Shown: positions 22,186 to 32,801 of the stretch, piece by piece
Position numbering within the stretch: the stretch's first letter is position 1
How the letters are laid out: every line of letters starts with the position of its first letter
From: Lingula anatina
Lineage: Eukaryota; Brachiopoda; Lingulata; Lingulida; Lingulidae
NCBI RefSeq assembly: GCF_001039355.2
Contig: NW_019775722.1
Location: forward strand, 34,859-98,858
Reading direction: 5' to 3'
Length of the DNA stretch: 64,000 nt
Notes under the pieces: model-generated
What the model was told of the DNA's origin: nothing
What the model saw: only the letters and a program-made list of their open reading frames with translations
Databases searched by the model: none
Program-made: the position numbers and the translations under genes

Positions 22186-24911
22186 ATGGCGTCGAAGAAA
22201 GGGGTCAAAGTAATGAAAGTAGCAAAAAAGGTTGCTGAATCAGGTTCAAAATCTACATTTCTTAAGGCAACCATCCCTGCCGGTATGGCAACCCCAGCCC
22301 CTCCACTCGGTCCACAGCTTGGGGCGGTAAGATCCACAAGTTCTGAAAGCCGACAAGACCATGTTCTAAATCACAAAACAATTTCAATAAATAAATTCAA
22401 TTGTGGATGAAGCACCGTCTTTAATAGTGAAATTAGTAGTAGTAGTATCATATTGGTGCAATGTTATCAGCACAAACCAGGTTGTTTTTCTGATCAATTA
22501 TACGTTTTCAATATTTTGACTTGCAATTCGCCTCAGGAACGTGCTACAACTTATTACAACATAGCTGCATGTGTCATTATTTAATTTAATACTCATGTCG
22601 TGTCAAAGTAGGTATGATTGGTGATGAACAAGAGTGAAAAGCAGCAAATCTTGAGTTTGTTCAACAAAGATTTATTTCAAAACGTCATGTGTTAAAAAGA
22701 GGGGACGTGGCAAATGAGAATGATCTAGATGTTATGCCTTCTGTTTACATGTACATCAACATGCAAATAGCCATTTTCATACTGAAAAAGAAAAAAGAAA
22801 GTAAAATGACATCAATATTACACCTTCCAAGTCATAATATCTTTCAATTTTGTATTTTGAAGTACAAATAGTTAACTTGGTATCCCTTTTGAAAATAAAT
22901 TAGTACAATGTTTTATTTTATTTGTCTAATATTGTAAAAATTCACATCAGAGATAACTGCATCTATTTGGCAACATGCATATATTGGCAGGGCACATGCA
23001 ACATACTAAGAAGTAATGGAGGTCTGATTCCACTGTATTTTAGTTTTTGGCTTCTGTATGCGCTGTACCATGTTTATGTAAGGCAGTCTGGGGTAGCGCT
23101 AACACTCGCCAATTTAGCCAAATGGTAAAACTGACTTAAATTGGCTGAAGAAAAAGGGCTTGATTTGACATGTTTTAGCCAAATTATAACCATTTTGATA
23201 AGAAATTGACAAAAATGTGGTGATTTGGCTAAGTCAAAGAAATTGTTAGCGCTACCCCCAGGCAGTAGTGTATCTCAAAATTGAACAAAAAAAATATGAA
23301 ACAAGTACTGCAGACTTCTTAATCAGACAAGTCAGCAGTATGTGAATTATAATTATTTATTGGGGTTTATAATGACTCATAGACAATAAACAAATCTAAT
23401 GATTTTTTTTATTCTATAGAGAAACATCAACATAGCACAGTTTTGCAAGGACTTCAACCTTAGAACATCTAAGATGAAAGAAGGCACACCCTTACCATGT
23501 AGAGTATCAGTCAATGTAAGTAAATGTTTTTGCTTTAAGGTGGGCTTCCTGAGTTTTCCTGACAAATCAAATTTTCTTCAAAAATAATTTTTCACTTACT
23601 AGTACTCAAGAACCATTGCTTGAACAGTCCCCCACTTGAATATGATTTTATATACAGTTTCTAGTGAATGCTATGGTTCTTATTGACTGTTCAGTCACTT
23701 ACAGCACCTTGTCTTTATGTACATTTCAGTAGGGAATATTGATGTCCAGTTTGAAGATTTTTAAAAACTTTTTAAAGGTCCAAAATGGGAGATATATAAT
23801 TAGTTTGTTTGTAATAATAAAATAATGATTGAGAAATTTTAAAATGCAGATAGTGTATCTTGATGTAAAACTGATTAAATGCACCCAGACATGCTGAAAA
23901 CTATTCAGAATGGTCGGACATTTGGACCAGCAGCAATGAAAAATTTGCCGGACTGAATGGATTTTTGTCGGACCGAAAATCACCCTATTCGTTTGAGACA
24001 GATACTACCAGTATTGATTGTCAGGGTAGCTTACTTTGTTTGTGATTGCGATAGGTTTGAAATGGAAGGGAAAAACGCTTTGGCTCTTATATAATTTTAT
24101 TAGTGTAGTGTGTTGAATGATGACTGTAAATTCAAAATTGCGACTCTTAAAACCCTTGTCGGTCCTTTGGACCAACCAAGTCCAATTTTTTACTGGTCCA
24201 GACAAATTTTGTTTGGGCACTTTTTGGCAAAGAGCCTTTATCAGCATCGTATTAAAAAATTCACTTTTATTAGCTCTATTAATTTTTTATACAGGCTGAC
24301 AGAACATACAATTTGGTGATACATCATCCTCCAGTAACCTATTTCTTAAAGCAAGCGGCAGGGATAAAGAAAGGTGCCACAAGACCAGGTTAATATTACA
24401 TGTAATCCATTGTAGCTAGCCAATCAAGTATTGTTTCGAAGAGGCATTTCAAAATAAAATTTTTACCGAGTCAGGTGGATCATACCTATTTCTCATTTGC
24501 AACTTACTAAAATGGAACCAAAAAAAGAAAAAAGTTTAATTTTAGTCATGTTTTTTATAACGTGGCCCTTTTCCCTAACAAAATATGGTAGTACAAGAGA
24601 ACAAATTTATGTTTTGATAATTTTAGTTTTGTAATTATTATATTTCAGGTCAAGAAGTGGCTGGGAAAGTAACTCTGAAGCACATTTATGAAATTGCTAG
24701 ATTAAAGAATGAAGATCCAACATTTGAAGGAATACCTCTTAAAAAAGTATGCGAACGCATCTTGGGGGTAGCACACTCCATGGGAATTCAGATTGTCGAA
24801 ACAGTTCAATTTAAAGAATATCAACGCTTTCTGAATCAAAGAAAAACAATAATAGAAGAGGAAGAAAAAGAACTAGAAGCAATAAAACAAGCAAAGTTAT
24901 TAAGAGTATAG
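22186..24911 (+). CDS. MRPL11: Mitochondrial ribosomal protein uL11m
   Basis: Exons 22186-22326, 23420-23515, 24295-24388 and 24649-24911 join in frame to about 197 aa. The hallmark uL11 signatures are present: the Pro-rich TPAPPLGPQLGA stretch that binds the 23S-type rRNA, the N-terminal-domain helix INIAQFCKDFN, and the C-terminal-domain stretch TYFLKQAAGIKKGA as in all L11 proteins, followed by KVTLKHIYEIARLKNEDP. The product is part of the L7/L12 stalk base of the mitochondrial large subunit. The Lys-rich amino end could serve import. AATAAA follows at 25001. The first intron contains a small transposon (23088-23259). Confidence 0.96.
23088..23259. mobile_element. MITE family 2 (7-bp TSD)
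   Basis: A 172-bp element in MRPL11 intron 1. The ends are CTGGGGTAGCGCTAAC on the left and GTTAGCGCTACCCCC on the right, so the terminal inverted repeats share GGGGTAGCGCTAAC. Direct repeats AGGCAGT flank it at 23081-23087 and 23260-23266. No coding capacity. Confidence 0.8.
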
Positions 24912-25774
24912 TACAGATGTGGAGTAATTTATCTTTCAAGTTGCACAGGATGTGTGCAGTCAGGAAAAAACAAAATTCTCTTGCTGTGTTATGATGTTAA
25001 AATAAAAACTTCAGTTGTTTACATTGTTATTTATTAAGCTCCTGAAAATAATGTGATGTCAACACATTGAGCTTCAAATGTATGACAAAGTAAAAACACA
25101 ACATCATTTGCAAATCCATCTGAAATGGGTTCTTAGTCCTGAATCCTTTTAAGGGTTTCCATGAGGAATTTAACCTTTTTCGTATTTTTTCATAAATAAT
25201 TACACCCTAGTCTACATAAACAAATTCTGACTAAGGTGAAATTGCTTATGACGTCATTTCTTGGCAAAGTTGCCTATTGACAAATTGCCTCTGTGAATTC
25301 AATTCGGTTCAAATTAATGCTTGCTGATGGCTTTGCAGTGATATTATCTAATGATGTAGCCAATGTTACTGTGTCACCACCATAGAGCTGAAATACCCTT
25401 GATCATTCTTATCTATCACATACTCTGCTGTCAGGGCACTTCTTACAGCATTCCTCACAAACTCTGAACACAAGCACAGTTGGGTTTCGATCATGCTTAT
25501 CCCTGTTAGTCATAATAAGCTTCTGCATAATTTAAATCCCAACCTCTTCATAAATACTTGCCATATAGTGATATTCCCCTTGGATGAAAAAAAGCAGAAG
25601 TTGACCTTTCACTTAGCTCTTTCAACACCGCAGAAAGTGTGAAACACATCAAAAATGTAGGTTTTAATGAGCTTTTTTTAAAACTTTGATTACACAGTTA
25701 CTAAATATAACATAGAGCTAAAAAGGTCTACACAGAAAGGCTTTCAACTCTTGTTCCTTTCATTCTAAATGACA
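24912..25774. other. MRPL11 3' UTR and convergent spacer
   Basis: Contains the probable MRPL11 polyadenylation signal AATAAA at 25001-25006, then AT-rich sequence with no recognised gene up to the stop of the minus-strand DMAC1-like gene. Confidence 0.5.
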
Positions 25775-26277
25775 TCACTTGTTCTCTTTTATCTCTTCAT
25801 CTGTGTTAGAAATTGTACTCAAGCTCCTCATTACCACTGTGGAAGCAAGGCCAAGGAATGCTGCAAAATACAGAAAATAATATACCATGGCACCCATACC
25901 ACCAATATGAGCGATTTTTGAATACCTGTTTTTTATTTATATATATATTTTTTTAACATAGAGAAATGTGAATGATATAAAAGATGTACAACTCTACATA
26001 TATCATAATAAAAAAAAGTTCTTAACTGTTTTTATATGTGGTCATTAGAAAGTTCAGATAAATATAATGACAACCATATTCTTCATAAGGACATGTACTC
26101 ACTTCCTGCCAGGCAATAACTTGTCACAAACCAAAGTATCTTCTTGTTGCCTTGATAATTTTTGGGATTTTTCTTGGCCACCCAAATAACATAGCCAGCC
26201 ATACCTCCCATTGTTAGAACACTAGTGATAATGCAAGATGTGCATGGGGTCCTTTTCCCTGCAGTTTCGAATCCCAT
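25775..26277 (-). CDS. DMAC1: DMAC1-like mitochondrial complex I assembly factor
   Basis: Two exons, 26277-26103 and 25860-25775, give 86 aa starting MGFETAGKRTPCTSC. The core CTSCIITSVLTMGGMAGYVI then WVAKKNPK matches the DMAC1/TMEM261 pattern of a Cys-x-x-Cys pair followed by a glycine-rich membrane segment and WVARK. A second hydrophobic segment (ILWFVTSYCLAGTFLGLAST) spans the splice junction. In mammals the family helps assemble the distal membrane arm of complex I in the inner mitochondrial membrane. I chose the ATG at 26277 because it has A at -3 and G at +4. An in-frame ATG at 26328 would add 17 residues in a weak context. Confidence 0.75.
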
Positions 26278-26461
26278 TGTCAATTTGTGACACCTTTTCA
26301 ATGTTGTGGAATACCAAACTGTTTTCATGCAATGAACAAAATGTCAAAAACTACAATGGTTGTTTCCTGCACAATTTTTTGTAAATGTTTTTAAAGCAAT
26401 TATCAAAAAGGTCTTTTGATCTATTGTTTCCTGCATAAATGCTGTACTTGGTAGAACAAAA

Positions 26462-27148
26462 TCAATCTTTGACAGATAATGGTTGATCTTCTTTTTTAGT
26501 TGGCAGCTTATGCATCTTTAGATTCCAGTTCGAATTAAAACTTCTTCCAGTTGACTCTAACAGCAATTCTACTGCTAATGCATAATATACTGTAAAAGAA
26601 GGAATAATATAAATTTTCTCCACAGATATGAATTACAATGACTGTACAAAAATTCAAATATAAAACTTTAAAATTCTCAGGCACTGAAAGATGACCGAAC
26701 TAACTTGAGTGAAATTAGTTAGAATATATTTAATATAAAATAACTTTGCCTTACTCATTCCTATTAAAACTTCCCAACACCGTTTGGGAACGGTATTAAT
26801 CACATGAGGGTTCTTTTTCCAGTATCTTGGGCGATATAATAACACAGCTGAAATGGACACACCCAAAGTGGCTGCAACCAGAGGATTTTGTTGAAATACT
26901 GTTGGGGTTATTTCAGGTGTGGGGTTCACGTCCAATGTCACTGTGCTCTCACCTCCTGGGGATACAGTTTCATTTTTTGGTTCAAGTTTGTGTAAGCTGT
27001 CTTTTAATTCTTTTTGAGAGGATTCTAATTTTTTGTCTTCTTCTTGCTGCTTTGGAGATTTCTGTTCACTGGTGTGCTGACTTTCAGTACTAGTCACAGC
27101 TTGTACCGGTACATTCTGAACCTGCTGTGAGCTTTCACCTTGACCCAT
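26462..27148 (-). CDS. Unrecognised small membrane protein
   Basis: Two exons, 27148-26755 and 26589-26462, give 173 aa. The first 75 or so residues are hydrophilic and Gln/Glu/Lys/Ser-rich (for example KQQEEDKKLESSQKELKDSL). A hydrophobic segment NPLVAATLGVSISAVLLYR follows, then RPRYWKKNPHVINTVPKRCW, a second less polar stretch (IYYALAVELLLES) and a polar tail ending LSVKD. The segment of about 18 hydrophobic residues suggests one or two membrane passes. I do not recognise the family. It lies 184 bp upstream of the start of the DMAC1-like gene on the same strand, so a shared transcript or mitochondrial role is conceivable but unproven. Confidence 0.7.
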
Positions 27149-27391
27149 GCCAGATCTGGAAACATATTAATTTTGTGAAAATAAGAATTCAATTTTGAAA
27201 TACTATATAGTGAAAACTCTTGTAAACCTTTCGAATGCTACCCGGTACTAAGAACTTTTGAAACTTCAGGTTTCTATGGCATTATTTAGGGTGTGAAATT
27301 CAAGTGAGGCAACTTTTAACTCACTTTCGAAAGTGATGTCTGAAAAACATAAGAGACCGTCATGGTGAACTTGAATAACCATTGACGGGAT

Positions 27392-27565
27392 GGGGGCGTC
27401 TCGATAGTCCGAAGGTTCATTGGTCCGAAGGTTCATTGGTCCGAAAAGTGGTAACATTTTTATCGATTTTTTAATCAAGGGTTCATTGGTCCGAAGGTTC
27501 TATAGTGAACATTCAGACCAATGAACCTTCGGACTATTGAACCTTCGGACTATCGCTACGGCCCC
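27392..27565. mobile_element. MITE family 3, hairpin type (8-bp TSD)
   Basis: A 174-bp element with ends GGGGGCGTCTCGATAGTCCG and the inverse of GGGGCCGTAGCGATAGTCCG. It is flanked by perfect 8-bp direct repeats GACGGGAT at 27384-27391 and 27566-27573. The interior repeats the unit TCCGAAGGTTCATTGG in both orientations, so most of the element folds on itself. An 8-bp duplication points to the hAT or P superfamilies. Confidence 0.88.
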
Positions 27566-28041
27566 GACGGGATAGGTTAAATTTTAAACAGTTCATTCAC
27601 ACTTCGGTGTATGTGGCTATCTGTGTGTTAAATTCAAGTACGTCTAGCTGTGGGCCCTTTACGTTGTTCCTCCCGTTTTCAGTGATTGACATCATATTTA
27701 ATAGCATTTAAATATTGTCATCTGCTAATCTAGAGCATGACGTTTTGATATATGTCGAAAATTTTAACGTTTTATTTCTCAGTGTCTTAATGTTACCTGG
27801 TTATTTGCTCATTGGTATACGCATGGTCAAGGTGAGCTTTAAGGTGGCTTCAGCGTTTATGGAGAAATGTTTTACACATGGTTTAAATTAATAAATTTCA
27901 GTATTTAACTATAACTTAATTGATTGCAGTCAATGTTTTTAAGGGAACGTGACGGCAAAAGCTACTGTCATCACACAGTGTAAAAGAGCTTCATTTTGTA
28001 GCGCCATCTTCAGTGCATTTCAGGACTTGTAAGGCGAGGAA

Positions 28042-29282
28042 ATGGCATTCACATTTGCTGCGTTTTGTTACATTTTGGCTCTAATTTTAACGGCGTTTTT
28101 GATATTTTTTGCTATTTATCACGTAAGTACATTGAGAGTATAAAGGTTTCTATTTGTGTTTTTCATTTGGATTATGTACAATTGCATACTTTAAATGCAT
28201 GCATGCATGATGCCTTCTCCTCCACCGGCTTTTAAATAGTGACATAATTACGACAACGAACGTTACATGTTAATAATTGTTATGCAATCCTAGATAATAA
28301 TCAAGCAGGCCATGTACATTTGTATTTTTAAATCACACTACTTCCGTTGAATAAAGTAAATTATTGTCATGACATGATTTCTGGCGATTCATTGGATCCA
28401 CCCTTATTCCATCATCACTGTGATTATAATCGGGTGATCTTTTCGGTTCTGATCTTTTTTTCTTTTCTTTTAATTTGTTATTGTAGATTAGATGTTTTAA
28501 AGGGACGGTTTTAAAGTCGGTTATAATAGTTCATATAATGCTCGACCATTCCATATCTACATTATTTTGAGGAAAAAAATCATCTTGATGTCTTTGTTTT
28601 GGGTTTTCACATTGTTTCATTATATTCCAAAATGCAATTTATCTTTCAGATTATTGCATTTGATGAACTAAAAACTGACTACAAGAACCCAATAGACCAG
28701 TGTAATAGTTTAAATCCAGTGAGTATTGCTATGGATAGTTCAAGGTTGAAAATATCTAGATACTTGGCAGAAGGACTTCTAGCTTACAATTAGAGGACCA
28801 TTATCAAGCCATTTGCTAAAAAAGCAGTTGATGTACTAGTAATGCTTGGGCAACAGCGCACTTTGCTCTCTACATGACCTTAAAATCAAGAGAGCAAATT
28901 ACATTTACATGATTATACAAGCTATTTTGAGAATTTATATGCAGTTGCACATTCATTTTGTATATTTTTAGTCTGGTATTACGTTATCCTATAATCTCTC
29001 AGATACAGAAACCAGTAGTTCTATATCCATTTTGATTTCTATATTTAAGTACCCCACCGCTATTGACATTCATTTTGTCTTTGCATTGTCAAAAGTGCCG
29101 GATTGTATTGAATGTTTTCTTCCTGAAAGTTGCACTTATAACATTCAGTTTGTGTATGTTGTGTTTCAGTTGGTGCTGCCAGAGTATGGGATCCATGCCC
29201 TTTTTACAATCTTATTTGTATTTGCCTGGCAGTGGGGCACTGTACTGCTGAATGTTCCCCTAATTGCTTACCATGTCAACAG
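28042..29282 (+). CDS. CNIH: Cornichon family ER cargo receptor, 5' part only
   Basis: Exons 28042-28122, 28650-28718 and 29170-29282 join in frame: MAFTFAAFCYILALILTAFL, then IIAFDELKTDYKNPIDQCNS, then LVLPEYGIHALFTILFVFAW up to AYHVNR. This is the amino-terminal 88 residues of a cornichon (about 144-160 aa in full), covering TM1, the conserved loop for cargo binding and the next membrane segments. It most resembles CNIH1/2/3. Cornichons export membrane cargo from the ER in COPII vesicles. The donor after the third exon (AG|GTTTGT) is usable, but the exons for the PTTIMNAD-type region and the C-terminal segments are not found before the CUB gene. Read-through would give only a short tail and a stop at 29308. 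The locus is either split by an assembly error, has a very distant 3' part, or is a truncated copy. Confidence 0.85.
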
Positions 29283-29317
29283 GTTTGTATACATATCAAA
29301 GTCATGCTAGAAACAAG

Positions 29318-29577
29318 GGCTTCGTTCACATGGAATGTCTATTTTCTAAATTCTATTTTCTATTCGTGCTATCTTATGATCACGGTCTGTGTCCTGAATA
29401 TCCCGCCGCGTAATTACTGGCAGCACGAGCCAGTTACTTATAGTAACTTATAGTAACTTATAGTAACTGGCTCGCGCTGCCAGTAATTACGCCGCGGGAT
29501 ATTCAGTGCACAGACCGTGATCATAAGACATACCGAAAATAGAAAATAGAAAATAGACATTGCATGTGAACGAAGCC
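29318..29577. mobile_element. Foldback element, 260 bp
   Basis: A near-perfect inverted repeat with outer ends GGCTTCGTTCACATG and CATGTGAACGAAGCC and arms of about 115 nt. At the centre TTATAGTAAC is repeated three times in tandem. It starts 35 bp after the last recognisable cornichon exon. I cannot define a target-site duplication with confidence. Confidence 0.85.
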
Positions 29578-29608
29578 TAAGACGAGGACATAGATATACA
29601 AATATACT

Positions 29609-29776
29609 CAGGCCTGTAGCCAGCAATTTCAGAGGGGGGGTTCGTTTTCTGAAAAAGTGGACCTTTTACCATAAAATCCTCAAGTACATAGATCAAATTT
29701 TACCCAGAGTGAACCTTTTCCCAGCAAAAAGGGTGGTTCTTTCGAACCCCCCGAACCCCCTCTGGCTACGGGCCTG
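29609..29776 (+). mobile_element. MITE family 1, copy b (5-bp TSD)
   Basis: 168 bp, with left end CAGGCCTGTAGCCAG and right end CTGGCTACGGGCCTG, flanked by ATACT (29604-29608 and 29777-29781). The body has the same G-rich start, GTGGACCTTTT motifs and C-rich end as copies a and c. Confidence 0.9.
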
Positions 29777-29781
29777 ATACT

Positions 29782-30848
29782 ATAGAAATATAATAGTAGA
29801 CGAGTACTCTCTGATCACAGGGTGCGTTAGTGGTCTGTTACAAAAATGTTCTGTGGCACTGCAATTCTGTACACTGTTTTAGGTGCCCCTATCAGAGGAT
29901 ACTGGACAAGGAGGATCTCACATGTAGGCTCAGAGAAGAAAACTGATTGGTTTGTTTCATTCTGTTCGTTATACTATTGCACTGGAAGAGAAAAGGAGAG
30001 AAAAGGATTCCTTGTAAACAATGCGAGGGGAGGGGGTAGGCACGTGACCCACTGGCCCACCACTAGATCATCGCGATTACTGAATTGATTTTTGTATTAT
30101 TTTTAGTCTTGTATTATTTTATTTGTTCATTTATTCTATTTATTTACATTTTTGTCGCTGCAAGAAATCTTTATATTAATTACTCTTCATAGTAAACTCA
30201 TCTCACTGAGATCCAAATGGTGTTAGAAATATCATTTCTTTTTCATTTATTTATGAAAGATTGCTTTAAAAATACTTTTGAAATTGCTAGATTTACTAGA
30301 AGAGTTACGCTGTTAATAAATTATAATAACGGCTAGGGTCAATGCAAGGAAGTTATGAACATCAGTTGTTCATTCCAATATATTTTAATTTTTTTTCTTT
30401 TGTCTTCCTGCGTTTCTCAAACACGCCTGAATATAACTATGGCGAAGAAAGCTGTCTTTTCAAATGTTAACACACAAATACAAATAATAATAATGCCATG
30501 AGCTGAAAGGAAACACCTCTCTTTGGTCACTAGGTTTTTTGTCATTTGTAAATGAAATACATGTATGTTGCTTACAATGCATTGCCAGTGTTCATACTTT
30601 TAATTTTTTAGATATCGATTACGGCGTTTTTGAAAGTTTGAATCCGATTTTAAGAATTAATTCGTGCCAAAAAGGTGGCAGAATAAGCTGATTCCTATTA
30701 AACACTGTCATTTCAGTTTATTTTCCAAAGCGATTTATTTTTCCTCCCGTAGTGGATTTATAATCTCTGCAAATTAAACTCCTATAAAACTTTGCTATGC
30801 TCTTACTATAGTTTCAGTTAATTTTGTCCTAACTTTTTTCAAAGACTT
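29782..30848. other. Intergenic, no gene recognised
   Basis: AT-rich sequence between the family 1 element and the LINE remnant. I searched it for the missing cornichon exons by conserved protein motifs and found none. Confidence 0.5.
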
Positions 30849-31625
30849 GTGACGAAACTCCAACCTCAGTTATCAGTAGGGACCAAAGTTGTGAATCCCC
30901 TTCCGAAAGTTATAAAAAAAAAAGCTTGGTGTCTACTTCGACTGTACACCCTCTATGATCAGACAAATAGCAATGTTACTCAATCATGCATTTTCAACGT
31001 CACAAACATTGATTCTATTCAAAATTACTTGGATCAATCCTCTGCAGCCACTGTTATACAGGTGATGGTTCCTCTCGTTTTGATAACTGCAACTGTACTG
31101 TACGCTAGCAAATGCTACTCAATCATGTATTTTTCAACATCAGAAACATCGGTGCTATTCGAAATAACTTGGATCAATCCTCTGCAGCAACAATTAAAGA
31201 TACAGTGATACTCGTTTAGATTACTGCAACTCTTCACTCTATAGCAGCACCGGGAAACGGATAAACAAATTGCAGCGGTTTCAGAACATTTCAGCTCGCC
31301 TTTTAACCCGCGTACCCAGGGAAAATCACATTGCATCGGTCTTAAACAGTTGCATTGGCTCCTTTTTAGACCACGTATCTTATTCAGAATTTTATCATCA
31401 ATCAGCCCCCTCTTACCTACTGAAACATTATACTCCAAAACATACGTAATTTAAGATCACTACATGTAGATCAGTTATTGCTGACACCATGTTATGCCAG
31501 ACTGAAAACCCATGGCGATTTAGCTTTACAAGTCCACGGACCAAATGAATGAAACAGTCTCCCACTCTGTTTAAAAACTTGAGTCTGGCGACGATTAAAA
31601 AAGTACTAAAAACTTTATTTTTAAA
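30849..31625 (+). mobile_element. Degraded LINE, end of the reverse-transcriptase ORF
   Basis: Translation gives the typical carboxy-terminal signature of non-LTR retrotransposon polyproteins, in pieces separated by frameshifts and stops: LDYCNSSLY (about 31215), KLQRFQNISARLLTRVP, LKQLHWL in the next frame, and a later piece containing FKNLSLATIKKVLKTLFL. An upstream segment (YLDQSSAATVIQ) occurs twice because about 138 bp is tandemly duplicated (30971-31108 and 31109-31245). It is non-functional. Confidence 0.8.
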
Positions 31626-32672
31626 AAATTAATAACTGATGTTTGACTAGTACTTAATTTTACCTTGTACTAGTTATCTATTATCTTAATATTTTAGTTG
31701 CTCATTAAATTATTTTTTTTTTTTCATTTACCCTTACAATATCTACGGAATATTCTCAATGGAATAACGGTAGATTGACATCATTACTTATTTATGTTAT
31801 TAAAGAAAAAAGGAACACATTAACAAAAAAACATTCCAGTCTCCTGCCTAGAGCAAAGATAACAAGCACATTTCTTCTCAAACATTTTGAGTGTTTATAT
31901 TTACCTTATTGCTACCTTACCAGATTTTGGACAAATATATCTTTTTGTATGAAAAAAAAAAGACAGCTGTTTCTGAGAATCTCTGCCTTGAGGCAGCATG
32001 TTCCGCCACTCATACTGTGCAGTCACAGTATTGACGGAGTATCGCATATTGACACTACAACGGAGGATGAGAGTCACTCCAGATGTCCAGACCAAGACAA
32101 ATAGAACCTGTGGAGGTAAGCAAAACATTCCGTCTTAGAACAACAGGAGTTGTAGACATTTAAATACGTGTAAAGAAACGTCGAACCATTTCAGTAAACA
32201 GACGGCCAAGGTACAAGATTTCATTTAGACAATGTTTTTGGAGAAGAAAAGCGTATTTCGATAAATGCCCTCCTTCCTGTTTTCGGAGATATCGTTTTTT
32301 CAGTTTTGTCAAATATTTTTCTCACTCAATCAAAATAACGGCGGTGCAGGGGTCATCAGTTTTATTATGTGAGTGCAAATAATGCACTCGTTTTCGTTAG
32401 ACATGCAAGCCTAGGGAATAATGCGAAATGAGATCGATCATCACATTTTCAATATTGAAAGGAAGGGTGCATCTTTATAGGACAAAGGTAAGGTGACGAG
32501 GAAAAAAATCATTTTAGCTTTCTTGAGGCATAAGTCAGCCTGGGTGAGAGATGTTTTTTGACAAGTTCAAGGAGAATCGCAGAGGAGAACATTTCAATAC
32601 AAACATTGATTTTTGGTGAATAATTAAAGCAGGGAAGCAAACAGACAGATACTTAGGCCTATTATTATTATT
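31626..32672. other. Intergenic, no gene recognised
   Basis: AT-rich tract between the LINE remnant and the first exon of the multi-CUB gene. It should contain that gene's promoter, but no clear core element can be singled out. Confidence 0.45.
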
Positions 32673-32801
32673 TTGCATCTTACGCGTTCCTACAGAACAA
32701 ATGAAGAAGACTTAAAAGCAGATGATAAAAAACGAACGCTGATTGCCTTTCGAGTATCACTGACTGGCGTAGATGAGAAGAGATTTAAGAATCACAGCAG
32801 T

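Noticed and set aside
29846-30088. 80-codon plus-strand frame after cornichon exon 3, considered as a missing cornichon exon
   Set aside because: It lacks the conserved PTTIMNAD-type motif and membrane segments, and no suitable phase 2 acceptor precedes it.
31901-32128. Small minus-strand frame between the LINE remnant and the CUB gene
   Set aside because: No family resemblance and no exon context.
32673-32801. In-frame upstream ATG giving a 43-residue longer start for the multi-CUB protein
   Set aside because: A CCTACAG acceptor at 32695 would remove that ATG from the mRNA, and the ATG at 32802 begins a textbook signal peptide.
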